DNA of 64,000 nt from Burkholderiaceae bacterium (GCA_023653055.1 JAMNXR010000005.1:117175-181174); one strand, 5' to 3'; shown: positions 27,569 to 37,223, counted from the first letter of the stretch. Notes: a model not told the origin generated them from the sequence alone. Translations and numbers: made by a program.

Positions 27569-29323
27569 ATGAGCAAGGAAAGTAGCGGAAAACACGTTAA
27601 AACGCCTGAGTCGCTGCGCAGCGCGCGCTGGTTCGCGCCAGACGACTTGCGTTCTTTTGGTCATCGCTCGCGTGCCATGCAGATGGGCTACGGTCCCGAG
27701 GACTGGGTCGGCAAGCCCGTGATCGGTATCGTCAATACGTGGTCCGACATCAATCCTTGCCATAGCCACTTTAAACACCGTGTCGAGGACGTCAAGCGTG
27801 GCGTACTGCAGGCGGGTGGTTTTCCAATCGAGTTGCCGGCACAGTCACTGGCTGAGCAGTACGTCAAGCCCACCACCATGCTTTACCGCAACTTACTCGC
27901 CATGGATGTCGAGGAGTTGTTGCGTTGCCATCCCATCGACGGCGTGGTCCTGATGGGGGGGTGTGACAAGACCACACCAGCGCTATTGATGGGGGCCACC
28001 AGTGCAGGCTTACCTTCTATTTATATTCCTGCCGGTCCAATGTTGCGTGGTAACTGGCATGGCAAGGTCTTGGGGTCTGGTTCGGATGCCTGGAAATTCT
28101 GGGATGACCGTCGGGCAGGTTTGATCAACCAAAAAGACTGGATTGAAATCGAGGGTGGTATCGCCCGCAGTCACGGCACTTGCATGACGATGGGGACGGC
28201 CAGCACCATGACCGCGATTGCTGAGGCCTTAGGCATGACCTTGCCGGGCGCCTCTTCCATCCCCGCACCCGACTCCAATCATTTGCGCATGAGCGCTGAG
28301 TCCGGCCGTCGGATCGTTGACATGGTGTGGGAAGACCTCACGCCCAACAAGATTCAGACGCATGCGGCGTTTGAAAACGCGATTGTTGTGGCCATGGCCA
28401 TGGGCTGCTCGACCAACGCCATCATTCATGTGATTGCACAGGCCAAGCGCGCAGGCTGTGAGATTGGTCTTGAGGATTTCGACCGCTTTAGTCGCGTGGT
28501 GCCGGTGATCGCCAATGTACGTCCAAGCGGTGATACCTACTTGATGGAAGATTTCTTTTATGCCGGCGGCCTGCCTGGCCTGATGTCACGTATCAAACAG
28601 CATTTACATTTAGATACGATGACCGTGACGGGTAAAACGCTCGGTGAAAATATCGAAGGCGCAGCGGTCTACAACGATGATGTGATTCGTCCCATTGACA
28701 ATCCGATTTACGCCGAAGGCGCGCTGGCCGTGCTCAAGGGCAATCTCGCCCCTGACGGTTGTGTGATCAAACCGAGCGCATGCCCACCGCACTTACACCG
28801 TCACACCGGTCCTGCGCTTGTGTTCGATGACTATCCTTCAATGAAGGCCGTGATTGATAACGATGATCTCGACGTCACGGCCGATCATGTCTTGATTTTG
28901 CGCAATGCAGGTCCGCAGGGTGGTCCCGGTATGCCGGAGTGGGGCATGTTGCCAATGCCTAAAAAGCTGCTTAAACAAGGCGTCCGAGATATGTTGCGCA
29001 TGTCCGATTCGCGTATGAGTGGCACGAGCTATGGCGCGTGTGTCTTACATATTTCTCCCGAGTCGTTTATTGGTGGTCCCTTGGCGCTGGTCAAAACAGG
29101 CGACATGATTTCGGTGGACGTGCCCGCACGGACGATTAATCTCGATATTTCTGACGAAGAGTTCGCTCGCCGTAAAGCGGCGTGGAAGGCCCCTGAACCC
29201 AAGTATGAGCGCGGCTACGGTTGGATGTTCTCCAAACACATCCAACAAGCCAACGAGGGCTGCGACTTTGACTTTTTGCGCACGGATTTTGGCAAGGCGG
29301 TTCCTGAGCCTGATATTTACTAA
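27569..29323 (+). CDS. IlvD/Edd-family dehydratase, probably a sugar-acid (arabonate-type) dehydratase
   Basis: 584 residues. Cys ligands of an Fe-S cluster are recognisable in NTWSDINPCHSHF, VVLMGGCDKTTPALL and RSHGTCMTMGTASTM. The C-terminal MSDSRMSGTSYGACVLHISPE is characteristic of the pentonate/hexonate dehydratase branch rather than of biosynthetic IlvD. The expected reaction is removal of water from an aldonic acid to a 2-keto-3-deoxy acid. The RraA-like aldolase gene 20 bases downstream could process such a keto acid, supporting a small catabolic operon. Start ATG at 27569 with GGAGAGGG upstream. Confidence 0.88.
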   Translation: MSKESSGKHVKTPESLRSARWFAPDDLRSFGHRSRAMQMGYGPEDWVGKPVIGIVNTWSDINPCHSHFKHRVEDVKRGVLQAGGFPIELPAQSLAEQYVKPTTMLYRNLLAMDVEELLRCHPIDGVVLMGGCDKTTPALLMGATSAGLPSIYIPAGPMLRGNWHGKVLGSGSDAWKFWDDRRAGLINQKDWIEIEGGIARSHGTCMTMGTASTMTAIAEALGMTLPGASSIPAPDSNHLRMSAESGRRIVDMVWEDLTPNKIQTHAAFENAIVVAMAMGCSTNAIIHVIAQAKRAGCEIGLEDFDRFSRVVPVIANVRPSGDTYLMEDFFYAGGLPGLMSRIKQHLHLDTMTVTGKTLGENIEGAAVYNDDVIRPIDNPIYAEGALAVLKGNLAPDGCVIKPSACPPHLHRHTGPALVFDDYPSMKAVIDNDDLDVTADHVLILRNAGPQGGPGMPEWGMLPMPKKLLKQGVRDMLRMSDSRMSGTSYGACVLHISPESFIGGPLALVKTGDMISVDVPARTINLDISDEEFARRKAAWKAPEPKYERGYGWMFSKHIQQANEGCDFDFLRTDFGKAVPEPDIY

Positions 29324-29343
29324 AAGACTTAAAAAGAGACTGA

Positions 29344-30066
29344 ATGATGCCCATACTCTCTGCGGAAACACGCGCAAAACTCATGGCGGTGAGTACCGCC
29401 ACGTTGGCGACCTGCCTCTACAAGCGAGGCTTGCGTTCGCAATTTATCCAAAATGTGCAAAAGCTTTCTCTTGCCAAGCAAAATATGGTGGGAGAGGCGT
29501 ATACCTTGCGCTACATCCCTGCACGTGAGGATTTAAACGGGATAGAGGTGTTTAAAGACCGTACGCACCCCCAGCGTAAAGCCGTGGATGAGTGTCCTGC
29601 CGGTGCTGTGATGGTCATCGACAGTCGCAAAGATGCCCGCGCTGCTTCGGCGGGTGGTATTTTGGTAGGACGGCTGATGGCGCGTGGTGCCGCGGGTGTG
29701 GTGACGGATGGCGGTTTTCGGGACTCCGCGGAGATCGCCGAGCTGGGAATTCCTGCATACCATCAGCGCCCGTCGGCGCCCACGAATCTGACCCATCATC
29801 AGGCAATTGATATCAATGTGCCGATTGCCTGCGGCGATGCGCCCGTTTTTCCAGGCGATGTCATGGTGGGCGATGCAGATGGTGTATTGGTGTTGCCCGC
29901 GCATTTGGCGGACGAGCTGGCCAACGAAGCGACAGAAATGACTGTTTTTGAGGATTTTGTGACCGAAACGGTCAAGACAGGGCGTTCAATTTTGGGTTTG
30001 TATCCAAACACGGATCCCCAAACGACCATTGACTTTAAGGCTTGGCGCCAAAAAGTGGGCCGATAA
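29344..30066 (+). CDS. RraA-like / HMG-aldolase family protein
   Basis: 240 residues. The family signature GAAGVVTDGGFRDSAEI, containing the Gly-x-Arg-Asp motif that binds metal and the keto acid, is intact, as is VFPGDVMVGDADGVLVLP. This fold includes the RNase E inhibitor RraA, 4-hydroxy-4-methyl-2-oxoglutarate aldolases and relatives inside sugar-acid operons. Position directly after the dehydratase favours a catabolic aldolase or decarboxylase role over RraA. N-terminal ~20 residues are an extension. It ends just before the convergent tRNA-His. Confidence 0.82.
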   Translation: MMPILSAETRAKLMAVSTATLATCLYKRGLRSQFIQNVQKLSLAKQNMVGEAYTLRYIPAREDLNGIEVFKDRTHPQRKAVDECPAGAVMVIDSRKDARAASAGGILVGRLMARGAAGVVTDGGFRDSAEIAELGIPAYHQRPSAPTNLTHHQAIDINVPIACGDAPVFPGDVMVGDADGVLVLPAHLADELANEATEMTVFEDFVTETVKTGRSILGLYPNTDPQTTIDFKAWRQKVGR

Positions 30067-30083
30067 ACCAACTGAAATCTGAG

Positions 30084-30160
30084 TGGGGTGAACGACGGGG
30101 CTCGAACCCGCGACAACCAGAATCACAATCTGGGACTCTACCAACTGAGCTACGTCCACC
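30084..30160 (-). tRNA. tRNA-His (anticodon GTG)
   Basis: Minus strand, 77 bases including the extra G at -1 and encoded CCA. The acceptor GTGGACG pairs with CGTTCAC, with G(-1) opposite the discriminator C, the identity feature of tRNA-His; the anticodon loop lies in CCAGATTGTGATTCTGG, giving GTG. Confidence 0.97.
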
Positions 30161-30240
30161 ACAGAAGCAAAATTCTATCATGTTTGCGTGTCTGTCGTGA
30201 TTTGGAAAAAACATTACCCTTTATCGCTAGGTAGCATCAA

Positions 30241-31698
30241 ATGGCTCGGCTTCACGAAATTCTGATTGAATATTGGCCCCATCTCTTGTTGGTGATTTCG
30301 TTCGTCGCGAGTGTGGTCGCCTCTGTGCATGCTGCGATGACGAAACAAGATGTACGTGCAGCGATCGCCTGGGTAGGGGTGATTATCTTTTCCCCTATTT
30401 TTGGCGCTTTTTTGTATTTAGTGGCTGGCATCAATCGGATTCGCAAAGAACGCGTCTCTGCCCGGCGTGCACACACCTTGTATAGCCAGGCCACAATCGA
30501 CAAAGTCATGGTGCATGATGTCGTGGCTGTCTCGGGACCACAGTTTGCCTCGCTCAAGATTCTTGGGGATCATATCAGCGACTTTAAAGTGCTCGGCGGA
30601 AACCAGATCAAGATGTTAAATGGCGGGGATGAGACCTACCCCGCGATGCTTGAGGCGATTCGTCAAGCGCAACGTTCAATCGTGCTGCAGAGCTATATTT
30701 TTGATCATGACACGGTCGGCAAAGAGCTGGCACAAGCATTGATTGAGGCACACAACCGCGGCGTGCAGGTCAGGGTGTTGATTGATGCAATCGGAGCCAA
30801 ATATTCACACCCTCCGATTACTGCGCTGCTCAGAAATGCAGGCGTCCCGACGGCGTTGTTTATGCGGCCTGTCATTGGCCTGCGTCTTGTTTACGCCAAT
30901 TTGCGGAGTCACCGAAAGCTACTTGTGCTCGACGGCCTGCACGGCTTTACGGGCGGCATGAATATCCGCCAGGGCTTTGTCACCGCGATCGCCAAAGAGG
31001 CCGTCACCCATGACACACATTTTCAGGTGAGTGGTCCGATTGTCTACCAACTCATGACAAATTTCGCGCATGACTGGCAATTTACGACTAATGAAAAACT
31101 GTCAGACGCAGAGTGGTATGCACCCTCTACGACTGAATTTAGTAAGACAGGTGTGGCCTTGCGTTGCGTCCCCTCGGGACCGGATGCAACGCTTGCCAGT
31201 ACGCACAGCATGTTGCTGGGCGCTCTCGCTGTGGCGCAAAAGCATGTGCGGATTCAGTCGCCTTATTTGTTGCCTGACATGGCCTTGATTGCTGCGCTTG
31301 CAACCACAGCACGTAGAGGGGTCATCGTCGATGTCGTGGTGCCGGGTGCCAATAATCTCAAACTCGTGAATGCCGCGATGATGGCGCAGATTGATCAGCT
31401 CATCATGACGGGCTGCAGAGTCTGGCGAGCCTCAGGCACCTTTGATCATTCCAAACTCTTTACGGTGGATGGGGGTTGGTCCTATGTTGGGTCTTCCAAT
31501 ATTGACCCGCGTAGCTTGCGTCTGAATTTTGAACTCGACCTCGAAGTCTACGATCGAGTCATCGCCCAAGAAATAGAAGCCAAGGTAGATGCCATCATCG
31601 CGCAGGCCAGTCTCATTACGTTGGAGAGTGTGAACCAAGATCCATTCTGGATCCGGTTACGAAACAAGATTGTTTGGCTGGCCACGCCTTATTTATAA
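30241..31698 (+). CDS. cls: Cardiolipin synthase (phospholipase D family)
   Basis: 485 residues. Two N-terminal membrane helices (about 13-32 and 40-63) lead into two phospholipase D domains. The HKD motifs are SHRKLLVLDGLHGFTGGMN (near 220) and DHSKLFTVDGGWSYVGSSN (near 400). It joins two phosphatidylglycerol molecules, or uses phosphatidylethanolamine in ClsC-type enzymes, to form cardiolipin in the inner membrane. Length and two N-terminal helices fit ClsA. It is convergent with the solute-binding protein gene, 10 bases between stops. Confidence 0.93.
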   Translation: MARLHEILIEYWPHLLLVISFVASVVASVHAAMTKQDVRAAIAWVGVIIFSPIFGAFLYLVAGINRIRKERVSARRAHTLYSQATIDKVMVHDVVAVSGPQFASLKILGDHISDFKVLGGNQIKMLNGGDETYPAMLEAIRQAQRSIVLQSYIFDHDTVGKELAQALIEAHNRGVQVRVLIDAIGAKYSHPPITALLRNAGVPTALFMRPVIGLRLVYANLRSHRKLLVLDGLHGFTGGMNIRQGFVTAIAKEAVTHDTHFQVSGPIVYQLMTNFAHDWQFTTNEKLSDAEWYAPSTTEFSKTGVALRCVPSGPDATLASTHSMLLGALAVAQKHVRIQSPYLLPDMALIAALATTARRGVIVDVVVPGANNLKLVNAAMMAQIDQLIMTGCRVWRASGTFDHSKLFTVDGGWSYVGSSNIDPRSLRLNFELDLEVYDRVIAQEIEAKVDAIIAQASLITLESVNQDPFWIRLRNKIVWLATPYL

Positions 31699-31708
31699 AA
31701 ACGATGCA

Positions 31709-32473
31709 TTACAAATGATCGAGCGGGTCCTGACTGGGATCGGCGGCGTGTCCCACCCCCGCGCCTTGAATGCCGTGGCGAGTCATAGAATCTTTGACCA
31801 TGCCAGAGGCTTTCATTTCCTCAACGAAGCTGCGTAAAAATGTCGCGGCGGCCGGACCTTTGGTTTTGGGAACACCCATCGCCTGGTTGATCACCATAAA
31901 CCTTTCACTCAGAATGCGTACGTCTGACATGCCTTTGGTATCGGCTTCGAGTTGCTGTTTGACGCCCGCCGCCACTTCGAGCTGTTGAGCCAAAAAGTCC
32001 TGAACGACCGTTTGCGAAGAAGACGCCCGAACGATCGGCGATTGCTTAAGGTGTCTGGTCAAAAACAAATCGTACGCGCTACCTTTACCCACCACAACAC
32101 GATTGCCGGGCGCGTCGACTTGCGCATTGTGCGTAATCGGCGAGTCTGTACGCACAAGGTAATAGCCTTCAATCAGGACATAGGCCGCCGTAAAAGCAAT
32201 GTCTTTGCCGCGCTCAGGATCTACTGCAAAAAAACCAATATCGGCGCGCCCAGACTCTACCGTTGCAACCGATTTGCCCGCCGTTTCATTGACGATGAGT
32301 TCGACGGACACACCTAATTTTTGACCAAGCGCCTGAGCCAGGTCAATTGAAATCCCAAAGGGGTTGCCGTGCGCGTCTAGGTTGGCCAGGACAGGGTTGC
32401 CAATATTGAGCGATGCGCGCAGGATGCCCGTTGGGGCAAACGCCTGAATGATGTCGGAAGGTATGGAAGGCAT
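31709..32473 (-). CDS. Family 3 solute-binding protein without a visible signal peptide
   Basis: 254 residues with the SBP_bac_3 fold: GILRASLNIGNPVLANLD, FGISIDLAQALGQKLGVSVEL, GRADIGFFAVDPERGKDIAFTAAYV (ligand Arg/Asp region), and a second lobe ending FLRSFVEEMKASG. Such proteins bind amino acids or related small molecules for ABC uptake in the periplasm. The start PSIPSDIIQAFAPTG has no hydrophobic signal, and the ~110 bases upstream do not supply one in frame, so it may be cytoplasmic or miss its leader. No permease or ATPase is adjacent. Confidence 0.8.
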   Translation of the reverse strand: MPSIPSDIIQAFAPTGILRASLNIGNPVLANLDAHGNPFGISIDLAQALGQKLGVSVELIVNETAGKSVATVESGRADIGFFAVDPERGKDIAFTAAYVLIEGYYLVRTDSPITHNAQVDAPGNRVVVGKGSAYDLFLTRHLKQSPIVRASSSQTVVQDFLAQQLEVAAGVKQQLEADTKGMSDVRILSERFMVINQAMGVPKTKGPAAATFLRSFVEEMKASGMVKDSMTRHGIQGAGVGHAADPSQDPLDHL

Positions 32474-32632
32474 GGGTGTTGCTCCTGAGAGTGGGCGCGT
32501 GTGCGCCGCTATTTTTTGTCAACATAACAGAATCAGACGCAATTGACAGGCTCAGGTGCGTTTCAAATGCACAGCGCCTATAATCGACGCATAAGTTTCT
32601 AAATCTTGTTTAGCCCAAAAAAAACGGTACCT

Positions 32633-33463
32633 ATGATGAATCTTGCATTGTTTAAGTTTTCTGCCGTGAGTGCTGTGTGTTCAGTGTTATTACTGGCCTC
32701 CGGTCAGAGCTTCGCTCAACCGAAACCCGTGGGCACGATCCTGCCAACCGGCGTCATGGCGACGGTCAATGGCGTGCAGATTCCTTCGAGCTTGCTGGAG
32801 CAAAACGTCAACGCAAATGTGGCACAAGGTCAACGCGATACCCCAGAGTTGCGCCAGTTACTCAAAGACGAGCTGATTAATCGCGAGATTCTGGCTCAAG
32901 AGTCCGCCAAACTCGGACTCGATAAAACGGCCGAGGCCAAAACACAATTGGCACAGATGCGCCAGACGCTGATGGTCGAGCTGTTGCTGAATGATCTCAT
33001 CAAAAAAAATCCGATCACCGACGTCCAAATCAAAGCCGAATACGACCAACGTATGCAAGCACTTAAAAATGAACAAGAGTACAAAGTGGCGCTGATCGTG
33101 ACGTCCACCGAGGACGAAGCCAAAGCGCTGCTTGCGCAACTCAAGAAAGGTGAGTCGTTTGAAAAAATCGCGACAGAAAAGTCTATCGACCCGAGCAAGG
33201 CAAGAGGCGGTCAGGTCGGCTGGGTATTACCCGCTCAGATTTTGCCCGCCATTTCTAATGTCATGGTCAATCTTAATAAGGGCGCGCTAGCGGTTGCGCC
33301 TATTCGTACGCAGGCTGGCTGGAACATTATCAAGGTTGAAGACAAGCGCGCCTATCAGGCACCTAGTTTGAACGAAGCTAAAAACGACATCCGTCAGGCG
33401 TTTCAACAGCAACAGCGTGCTGAGTTCGTCAAGCGGTTGCGCGACGGAGCAAAAGTACAGTAA
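32633..33463 (+). CDS. Periplasmic parvulin-type peptidyl-prolyl isomerase
   Basis: 276 residues from the ATG at 32633 (a second ATG follows at once); upstream codons from a TTG at 32606 are unlikely. A signal peptide ends at GQSFAQ. The middle is a SurA/PpiC-like N-terminal helical chaperone region (ELRQLLKDELINREILAQESAKLG broken here by domain turns), and residues ~155-250 form the rotamase domain (EDEAKALLAQLKKGESFEKIA, GGQVGWVLP, IRTQAGWNIIKVEDKR). It helps fold outer-membrane or secreted proteins. It ends five bases before the convergent tRNA-Arg. Confidence 0.9.
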   Translation: MMNLALFKFSAVSAVCSVLLLASGQSFAQPKPVGTILPTGVMATVNGVQIPSSLLEQNVNANVAQGQRDTPELRQLLKDELINREILAQESAKLGLDKTAEAKTQLAQMRQTLMVELLLNDLIKKNPITDVQIKAEYDQRMQALKNEQEYKVALIVTSTEDEAKALLAQLKKGESFEKIATEKSIDPSKARGGQVGWVLPAQILPAISNVMVNLNKGALAVAPIRTQAGWNIIKVEDKRAYQAPSLNEAKNDIRQAFQQQQRAEFVKRLRDGAKVQ

Positions 33464-33467
33464 ATGA

Positions 33468-33544
<77 letters not shown>

Positions 33545-33588
33545 AGCGCGGCGTTATTCTAACCCCTTCTATTACGGCCTGTGTTCTG

Positions 33589-34215
33589 ATGTCACAACTC
33601 TTTGTCGTTCACCCCGAAAATCCCCAACCCCGACTCCTCAAACAGGCTGCCCAGTTATTGCAAAAGGGTGGGTTGGTGGCGGTGCCGACAGACTCCAGTT
33701 ACGCAGTGGTGGCTCATCTGGATGATCATGCTGCCGCGGATGCGTTGCGCAAGCTGCGCGGTCTGGATGATCGGCACCATTTGACGGTCTTGTGCCGGGA
33801 TATGACGGCGATTAGTCAGTTTGCACGCGTGGACAATGCGCAGTTTCGCTTGTTAAAGCAAGCGACACCGGGGCCTTGGACTTTTATTTTGGAGGCTTCT
33901 CGCGAGGTCCCCCGCCGTGTATCGCATCCTTCACGTAAAACTATTGGGATCAGAGTGCCGTCGCACCCTGTGACCTTGGCCTTTCTGGAAATGGTGGATG
34001 CGCCACTGCTCTCGACCACACTCATTCCTGAGGGCGAAACGCTCCCTTTGAATGACCCAGAGGAAATCAGGGCGCGCTATCAGCATGCTTTGGCAGCGGT
34101 GATTGATGCGGGTGCCTGTCCATTTGAACCCACGACAGTGATTGATTTATCGGGTCCTGCGCCCGAACTGATCCGACGTGGCCGGGGTGATCCTGCAACG
34201 CTTGGCATCACCTAG
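33589..34215 (+). CDS. Sua5/YciO/YrdC-family protein (YciO-like)
   Basis: 208 residues from the ATG at 33589. The YrdC fold is evident: GGLVAVPTDSSYAVVAHLDD, KLRGLDDRHHLTVLCRDM, PGPWTFILEAS, IGIRVPSHPV, and EPTTVIDLSGPAPELIRRGRGDP. The lysine-rich KR.......SxYK motif of true threonylcarbamoyl-AMP synthases (TsaC) is altered, and the sequence fits the YciO branch better, whose role is less clear. It lies upstream of, and 35 bases from, a site-2 protease gene. Confidence 0.85.
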   Translation: MSQLFVVHPENPQPRLLKQAAQLLQKGGLVAVPTDSSYAVVAHLDDHAAADALRKLRGLDDRHHLTVLCRDMTAISQFARVDNAQFRLLKQATPGPWTFILEASREVPRRVSHPSRKTIGIRVPSHPVTLAFLEMVDAPLLSTTLIPEGETLPLNDPEEIRARYQHALAAVIDAGACPFEPTTVIDLSGPAPELIRRGRGDPATLGIT

Positions 34216-34250
34216 ATTGAGATGCGCGATAAACCTCTACAATCAAGCGT

Positions 34251-34898
34251 ATGAACGAAATTATTCAAACCTTGAGCCTGTATGCCTTGCCTGTGATCTT
34301 TGCCATCACGCTGCACGAGGCCGCACACGGCTATGTTGCGCGCTTGTTTGGGGACCCAACCGCTACGCAATTAGGTCGTGTCACACTGAATCCAATCAAA
34401 CATATTGATCCGATCGGTACGATCGCAGTCCCTATCGGTATTTTGCTCATGTCAAAACTGGTGGGAGGCCCTTTTATGCTTTTTGGCTGGGCCAAGCCCG
34501 TGCCGGTAGACTTCGGGCGCCTGCGCCGACCCAAGCGTGACATGCTGTGGGTCGCTTTGGCCGGTCCTGCTGCCAACTTGTTCATGGCGATTCTCTGGGG
34601 GATTTCGCTCAGAGTGTTGTTCGAATCGGGCGATCGCGGCTCTTTCTGGTTTCAGATGGCCCAGGTCGGGATTCAGATCAACCTCACCCTGATGGCGCTC
34701 AATCTCTTGCCCATACTGCCTCTGGACGGTGGACGTGTTGTTTTTAGCTTGCTGCCACACCAATTGGCTTGGCAATATGGCCGAATTGAGCCTTTTGGCC
34801 TATTTATTGTGATTGCCTTGCTCGCGACAGGGGTATTGAGCACGTTGATTGCGCCAATGATGTCGCTTGGGGAGTGGATCGTTCGACTGGTGCTCTGA
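34251..34898 (+). CDS. Site-2 protease family membrane metalloprotease (M50)
   Basis: 215 residues with about five membrane helices. The zinc motif HEAAHG is in the first helix, and the third ligand is in NLLPILPLDGGR; AGPAANLFMAILWG is also typical. It lacks the PDZ domains of RseP, so it belongs to the short YwhC-like group, whose substrates are mostly unknown. It lies between the YciO-like gene and dapA. Confidence 0.88.
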   Translation: MNEIIQTLSLYALPVIFAITLHEAAHGYVARLFGDPTATQLGRVTLNPIKHIDPIGTIAVPIGILLMSKLVGGPFMLFGWAKPVPVDFGRLRRPKRDMLWVALAGPAANLFMAILWGISLRVLFESGDRGSFWFQMAQVGIQINLTLMALNLLPILPLDGGRVVFSLLPHQLAWQYGRIEPFGLFIVIALLATGVLSTLIAPMMSLGEWIVRLVL

Positions 34899-34979
34899 AA
34901 GGCTCACTATTCCGGTACACTTTTGACTTAATTTATTCACGGCGCGCATGCGCCTCGATCAGCACTTTGGATCCTTTTT

Positions 34980-35885
34980 ATGGCCATGAATCCTCCCACG
35001 CACGGACCCTTGTTTCAAGGCAGTATTCCAGCCTTGGTTACCCCGATGCACCCAGACGGTAGTCTGGACTACCAAAGCTTTCGTGCCTTGGTGGATTGGC
35101 ATGCCCAAGAGGGCACCAATGCGTTGGTGATTGTCGGAACCTCGGGTGAGTCTCCAACGGTCAATGTCGATGAGCATGCCGAGTTGATCCGTATCGCGGT
35201 CGAGCACTCAGCAGGGCGACTCCCCATCATTGCAGGCGTTGGTGCCAACTCTACTCGCGAAGCCATTCATTTAGCTGAACATGCACGCAAGGTTGGCGCG
35301 GACGCAGGCCTATCCGTAGTGCCTTATTACAACAAGCCCTCCCAAGAAGGCATGTATCAGCATTTCAAAGCCATTCAAGAGGCGGTTGATTTGCCCACCG
35401 TGCTGTATAACGTCCCAGGAAGGACTGTCGCGGATATGTCTCATGAGACTGTGCTGCGTCTGGCTCAGATTCCAGGCATCATTGGTCTCAAGGACGCGAC
35501 CGGCGATATCGGTCGTGGCGCTTTGCTCATTCGTGATGTGCCCGCACATTTTCAGATTATGAGCGGCGACGATGCAACGGCTGCCGCACTGATCTTGTTG
35601 GGTGGTCGCGCCAACATTTCCGTGACGGCCAACATCGCACCGCGTCAGATGAGTGAGCTTTGCAAGGCTGCTCTGGCAGGTGATGTACAAAAAGTTAGGC
35701 AGTTCAATAATTTGCTGGGCCCTTTGAATAAACTCTTGTTTGTCGAAGGTAACCCGATTCCTGTGAAGTGGGCGTTGGCACAGATGGGACGTATCCCCTC
35801 TGGTATTCGCCTGCCGCTCGTGGAGTTAGGTGCTCAGTTTCACGCTCCTTTGCGAGCTGCAATGGTTCAGGCGGGGTTGCTCTGA
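34980..35885 (+). CDS. dapA: 4-hydroxy-tetrahydrodipicolinate synthase DapA
   Basis: 301 residues. It condenses pyruvate with aspartate semialdehyde in lysine and meso-diaminopimelate synthesis. Motifs: [10 protein letters not shown] near the start, [24 protein letters not shown], the catalytic Tyr in [12 protein letters not shown], and the Schiff-base Lys in [13 protein letters not shown] at 34980 or 34986 are both possible. bamC starts one base after its stop, the dapA-bamC pairing also seen in E. coli (dapA-nlpB). Confidence 0.96.
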   Translation: MAMNPPTHGPLFQGSIPALVTPMHPDGSLDYQSFRALVDWHAQEGTNALVIVGTSGESPTVNVDEHAELIRIAVEHSAGRLPIIAGVGANSTREAIHLAEHARKVGADAGLSVVPYYNKPSQEGMYQHFKAIQEAVDLPTVLYNVPGRTVADMSHETVLRLAQIPGIIGLKDATGDIGRGALLIRDVPAHFQIMSGDDATAAALILLGGRANISVTANIAPRQMSELCKAALAGDVQKVRQFNNLLGPLNKLLFVEGNPIPVKWALAQMGRIPSGIRLPLVELGAQFHAPLRAAMVQAGLL

Positions 35886-35886
35886 A

Positions 35887-37038
35887 ATGAAAAGTTTGTT
35901 GAGTCAAAAGAAAGTATTGCTCGTATCGGCGCTTAGCGTCGTCTTGGCCTTAGGCGGATGTGCATCTGTGCGCGATATGCTGAGCGGTGACGACTCGGTC
36001 GATTACAAGAGCGTTGTGCGCACAGACCCGCTGAGTATTCCGCCTGACATGACTCAGGCTGCCAGCGATCCACGTTTCCGCGCACCAGACTCTGGCACAA
36101 CCACTTTTAATCAATACCAAAAAGCGGGTCAAGCCACGCCTGCCGCTCAGGCTTCTACTGCAAGGTCTGCTGTGTTGCCGACCCGCAGTGATATGCGTGT
36201 GATGCGTGATGGTGACTTACGCTGGTTATCCGTAGATTTGCCAGCAGATCGGGTGTTTTCGACCGCGGCAGATTTCTGGACAGAGATTGGCTTTACGCTG
36301 GATGTCACGGATCCCAAGGCAGGTTTGCTCGTCACAAACTGGGCAGAAAACCGCGCAAATATTCCTGACAGCTGGATTCGTCAGTTAATTGGCAAAGCAA
36401 TCCCCGGTGCATGGGATAGCGGCACACGTGATAAATATCGCACGCGTATTGAGCGCAACGGCAATCGCACCGAAATTTACATCACGCACCAGCATATGGT
36501 CGAAGAAGCGCTTGGCAAGGGTGCCGGCGGCGCTTCAGAGAATATCCGCTGGATAATTGGCAAAGAAGACCCCGGTCTCAATGCTGCAATGCTTGCGCGC
36601 ATGATGGTCTTCTTTGGTGAAGACGTTGACGGTGCTCGCAAGAAAATGACCCAAGCCAAAGCAGATCCACAGGCGCCTCAGGTTGTGGCGCCAGATGGTG
36701 ACAAGACAAGGCTGATGGTGGGTGAAACGTTTGACCGCGCCTGGCGTCGTGTTGGCGTGGCACTCGATTCGGGTGGCTTTGCAGTGGATGATCGTGATCG
36801 CTCAACGGGCGAATACTACGTGCGTTACGTTGATACGGATACAGGTATGAAACGCGATGAGCCGCACTTCTTTGCTCGCTTGTTTGGTGCCAAGGACGCA
36901 CCCAAAGCACCAACCTATCGCATTCGTCTAGTCGCGTCGGGTACGCAGACCGAAGTGACGGTATTGGATGCCAATGGCGCGCGTGATACGAGTCCAACGG
37001 CTCAGCGATTGCTGAGCGTGCTAGCAGACAAGATCTAA
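35887..37038 (+). CDS. bamC: Outer membrane protein assembly lipoprotein BamC
   Basis: 383 residues from the ATG at 35887, directly after dapA. The signal ends with lipobox LALGGC (Cys near residue 21). The N-terminal unstructured region contains YKSVVRTDPLSIPPDM, matching the BamC segment that contacts BamD, and two helix-grip domains follow (about 100-215 and 250-375). BamC is an accessory part of the beta-barrel assembly machine. A strong terminator lies 20 bases downstream. Confidence 0.9.
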   Translation: MKSLLSQKKVLLVSALSVVLALGGCASVRDMLSGDDSVDYKSVVRTDPLSIPPDMTQAASDPRFRAPDSGTTTFNQYQKAGQATPAAQASTARSAVLPTRSDMRVMRDGDLRWLSVDLPADRVFSTAADFWTEIGFTLDVTDPKAGLLVTNWAENRANIPDSWIRQLIGKAIPGAWDSGTRDKYRTRIERNGNRTEIYITHQHMVEEALGKGAGGASENIRWIIGKEDPGLNAAMLARMMVFFGEDVDGARKKMTQAKADPQAPQVVAPDGDKTRLMVGETFDRAWRRVGVALDSGGFAVDDRDRSTGEYYVRYVDTDTGMKRDEPHFFARLFGAKDAPKAPTYRIRLVASGTQTEVTVLDANGARDTSPTAQRLLSVLADKI

Positions 37039-37057
37039 ACGTCCGTTACGTTATCTT

Positions 37058-37092
37058 AGGCCCCCTAGTTCGCTAGCGGGGCCTGTTTTTTT
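37058..37092 (+). terminator. Intrinsic terminator after bamC
   Basis: AGGCCCC...CTAG pairs with CTAG...GGGGCCT around a TTCG tetraloop (37058-37084), followed by seven T residues. It ends the dapA-bamC transcript and isolates it from the urease promoter region. Confidence 0.92.
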
Positions 37093-37124
37093 GGTGCTCG
37101 GTGATCGTGCGACGCTTATCTCTG

Positions 37125-37162
37125 GCACCAATGAGGTGCTTGATTTGCACCAATTTAGGGCT
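37125..37162. promoter_or_regulatory. NtrC-like binding sites upstream of urease
   Basis: GCACC-AATGA-GGTGC (37125-37139) is a perfect inverted repeat matching the NtrC consensus core (TGCACC-N5-GGTGCA). A second, weaker copy, TGCACC-AATTT-AGGGCT (37146-37162), has one intact half and lies two helical turns further on. Both are about 80-110 bases upstream of the sigma-54-like promoter, the range used by NtrC enhancers. Confidence 0.65.
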
Positions 37163-37223
37163 TGGGATGTTGACGCCGAAAGGTATTCTCCACGGCCGTC
37201 TCAATATGACGCCACACCGCATT

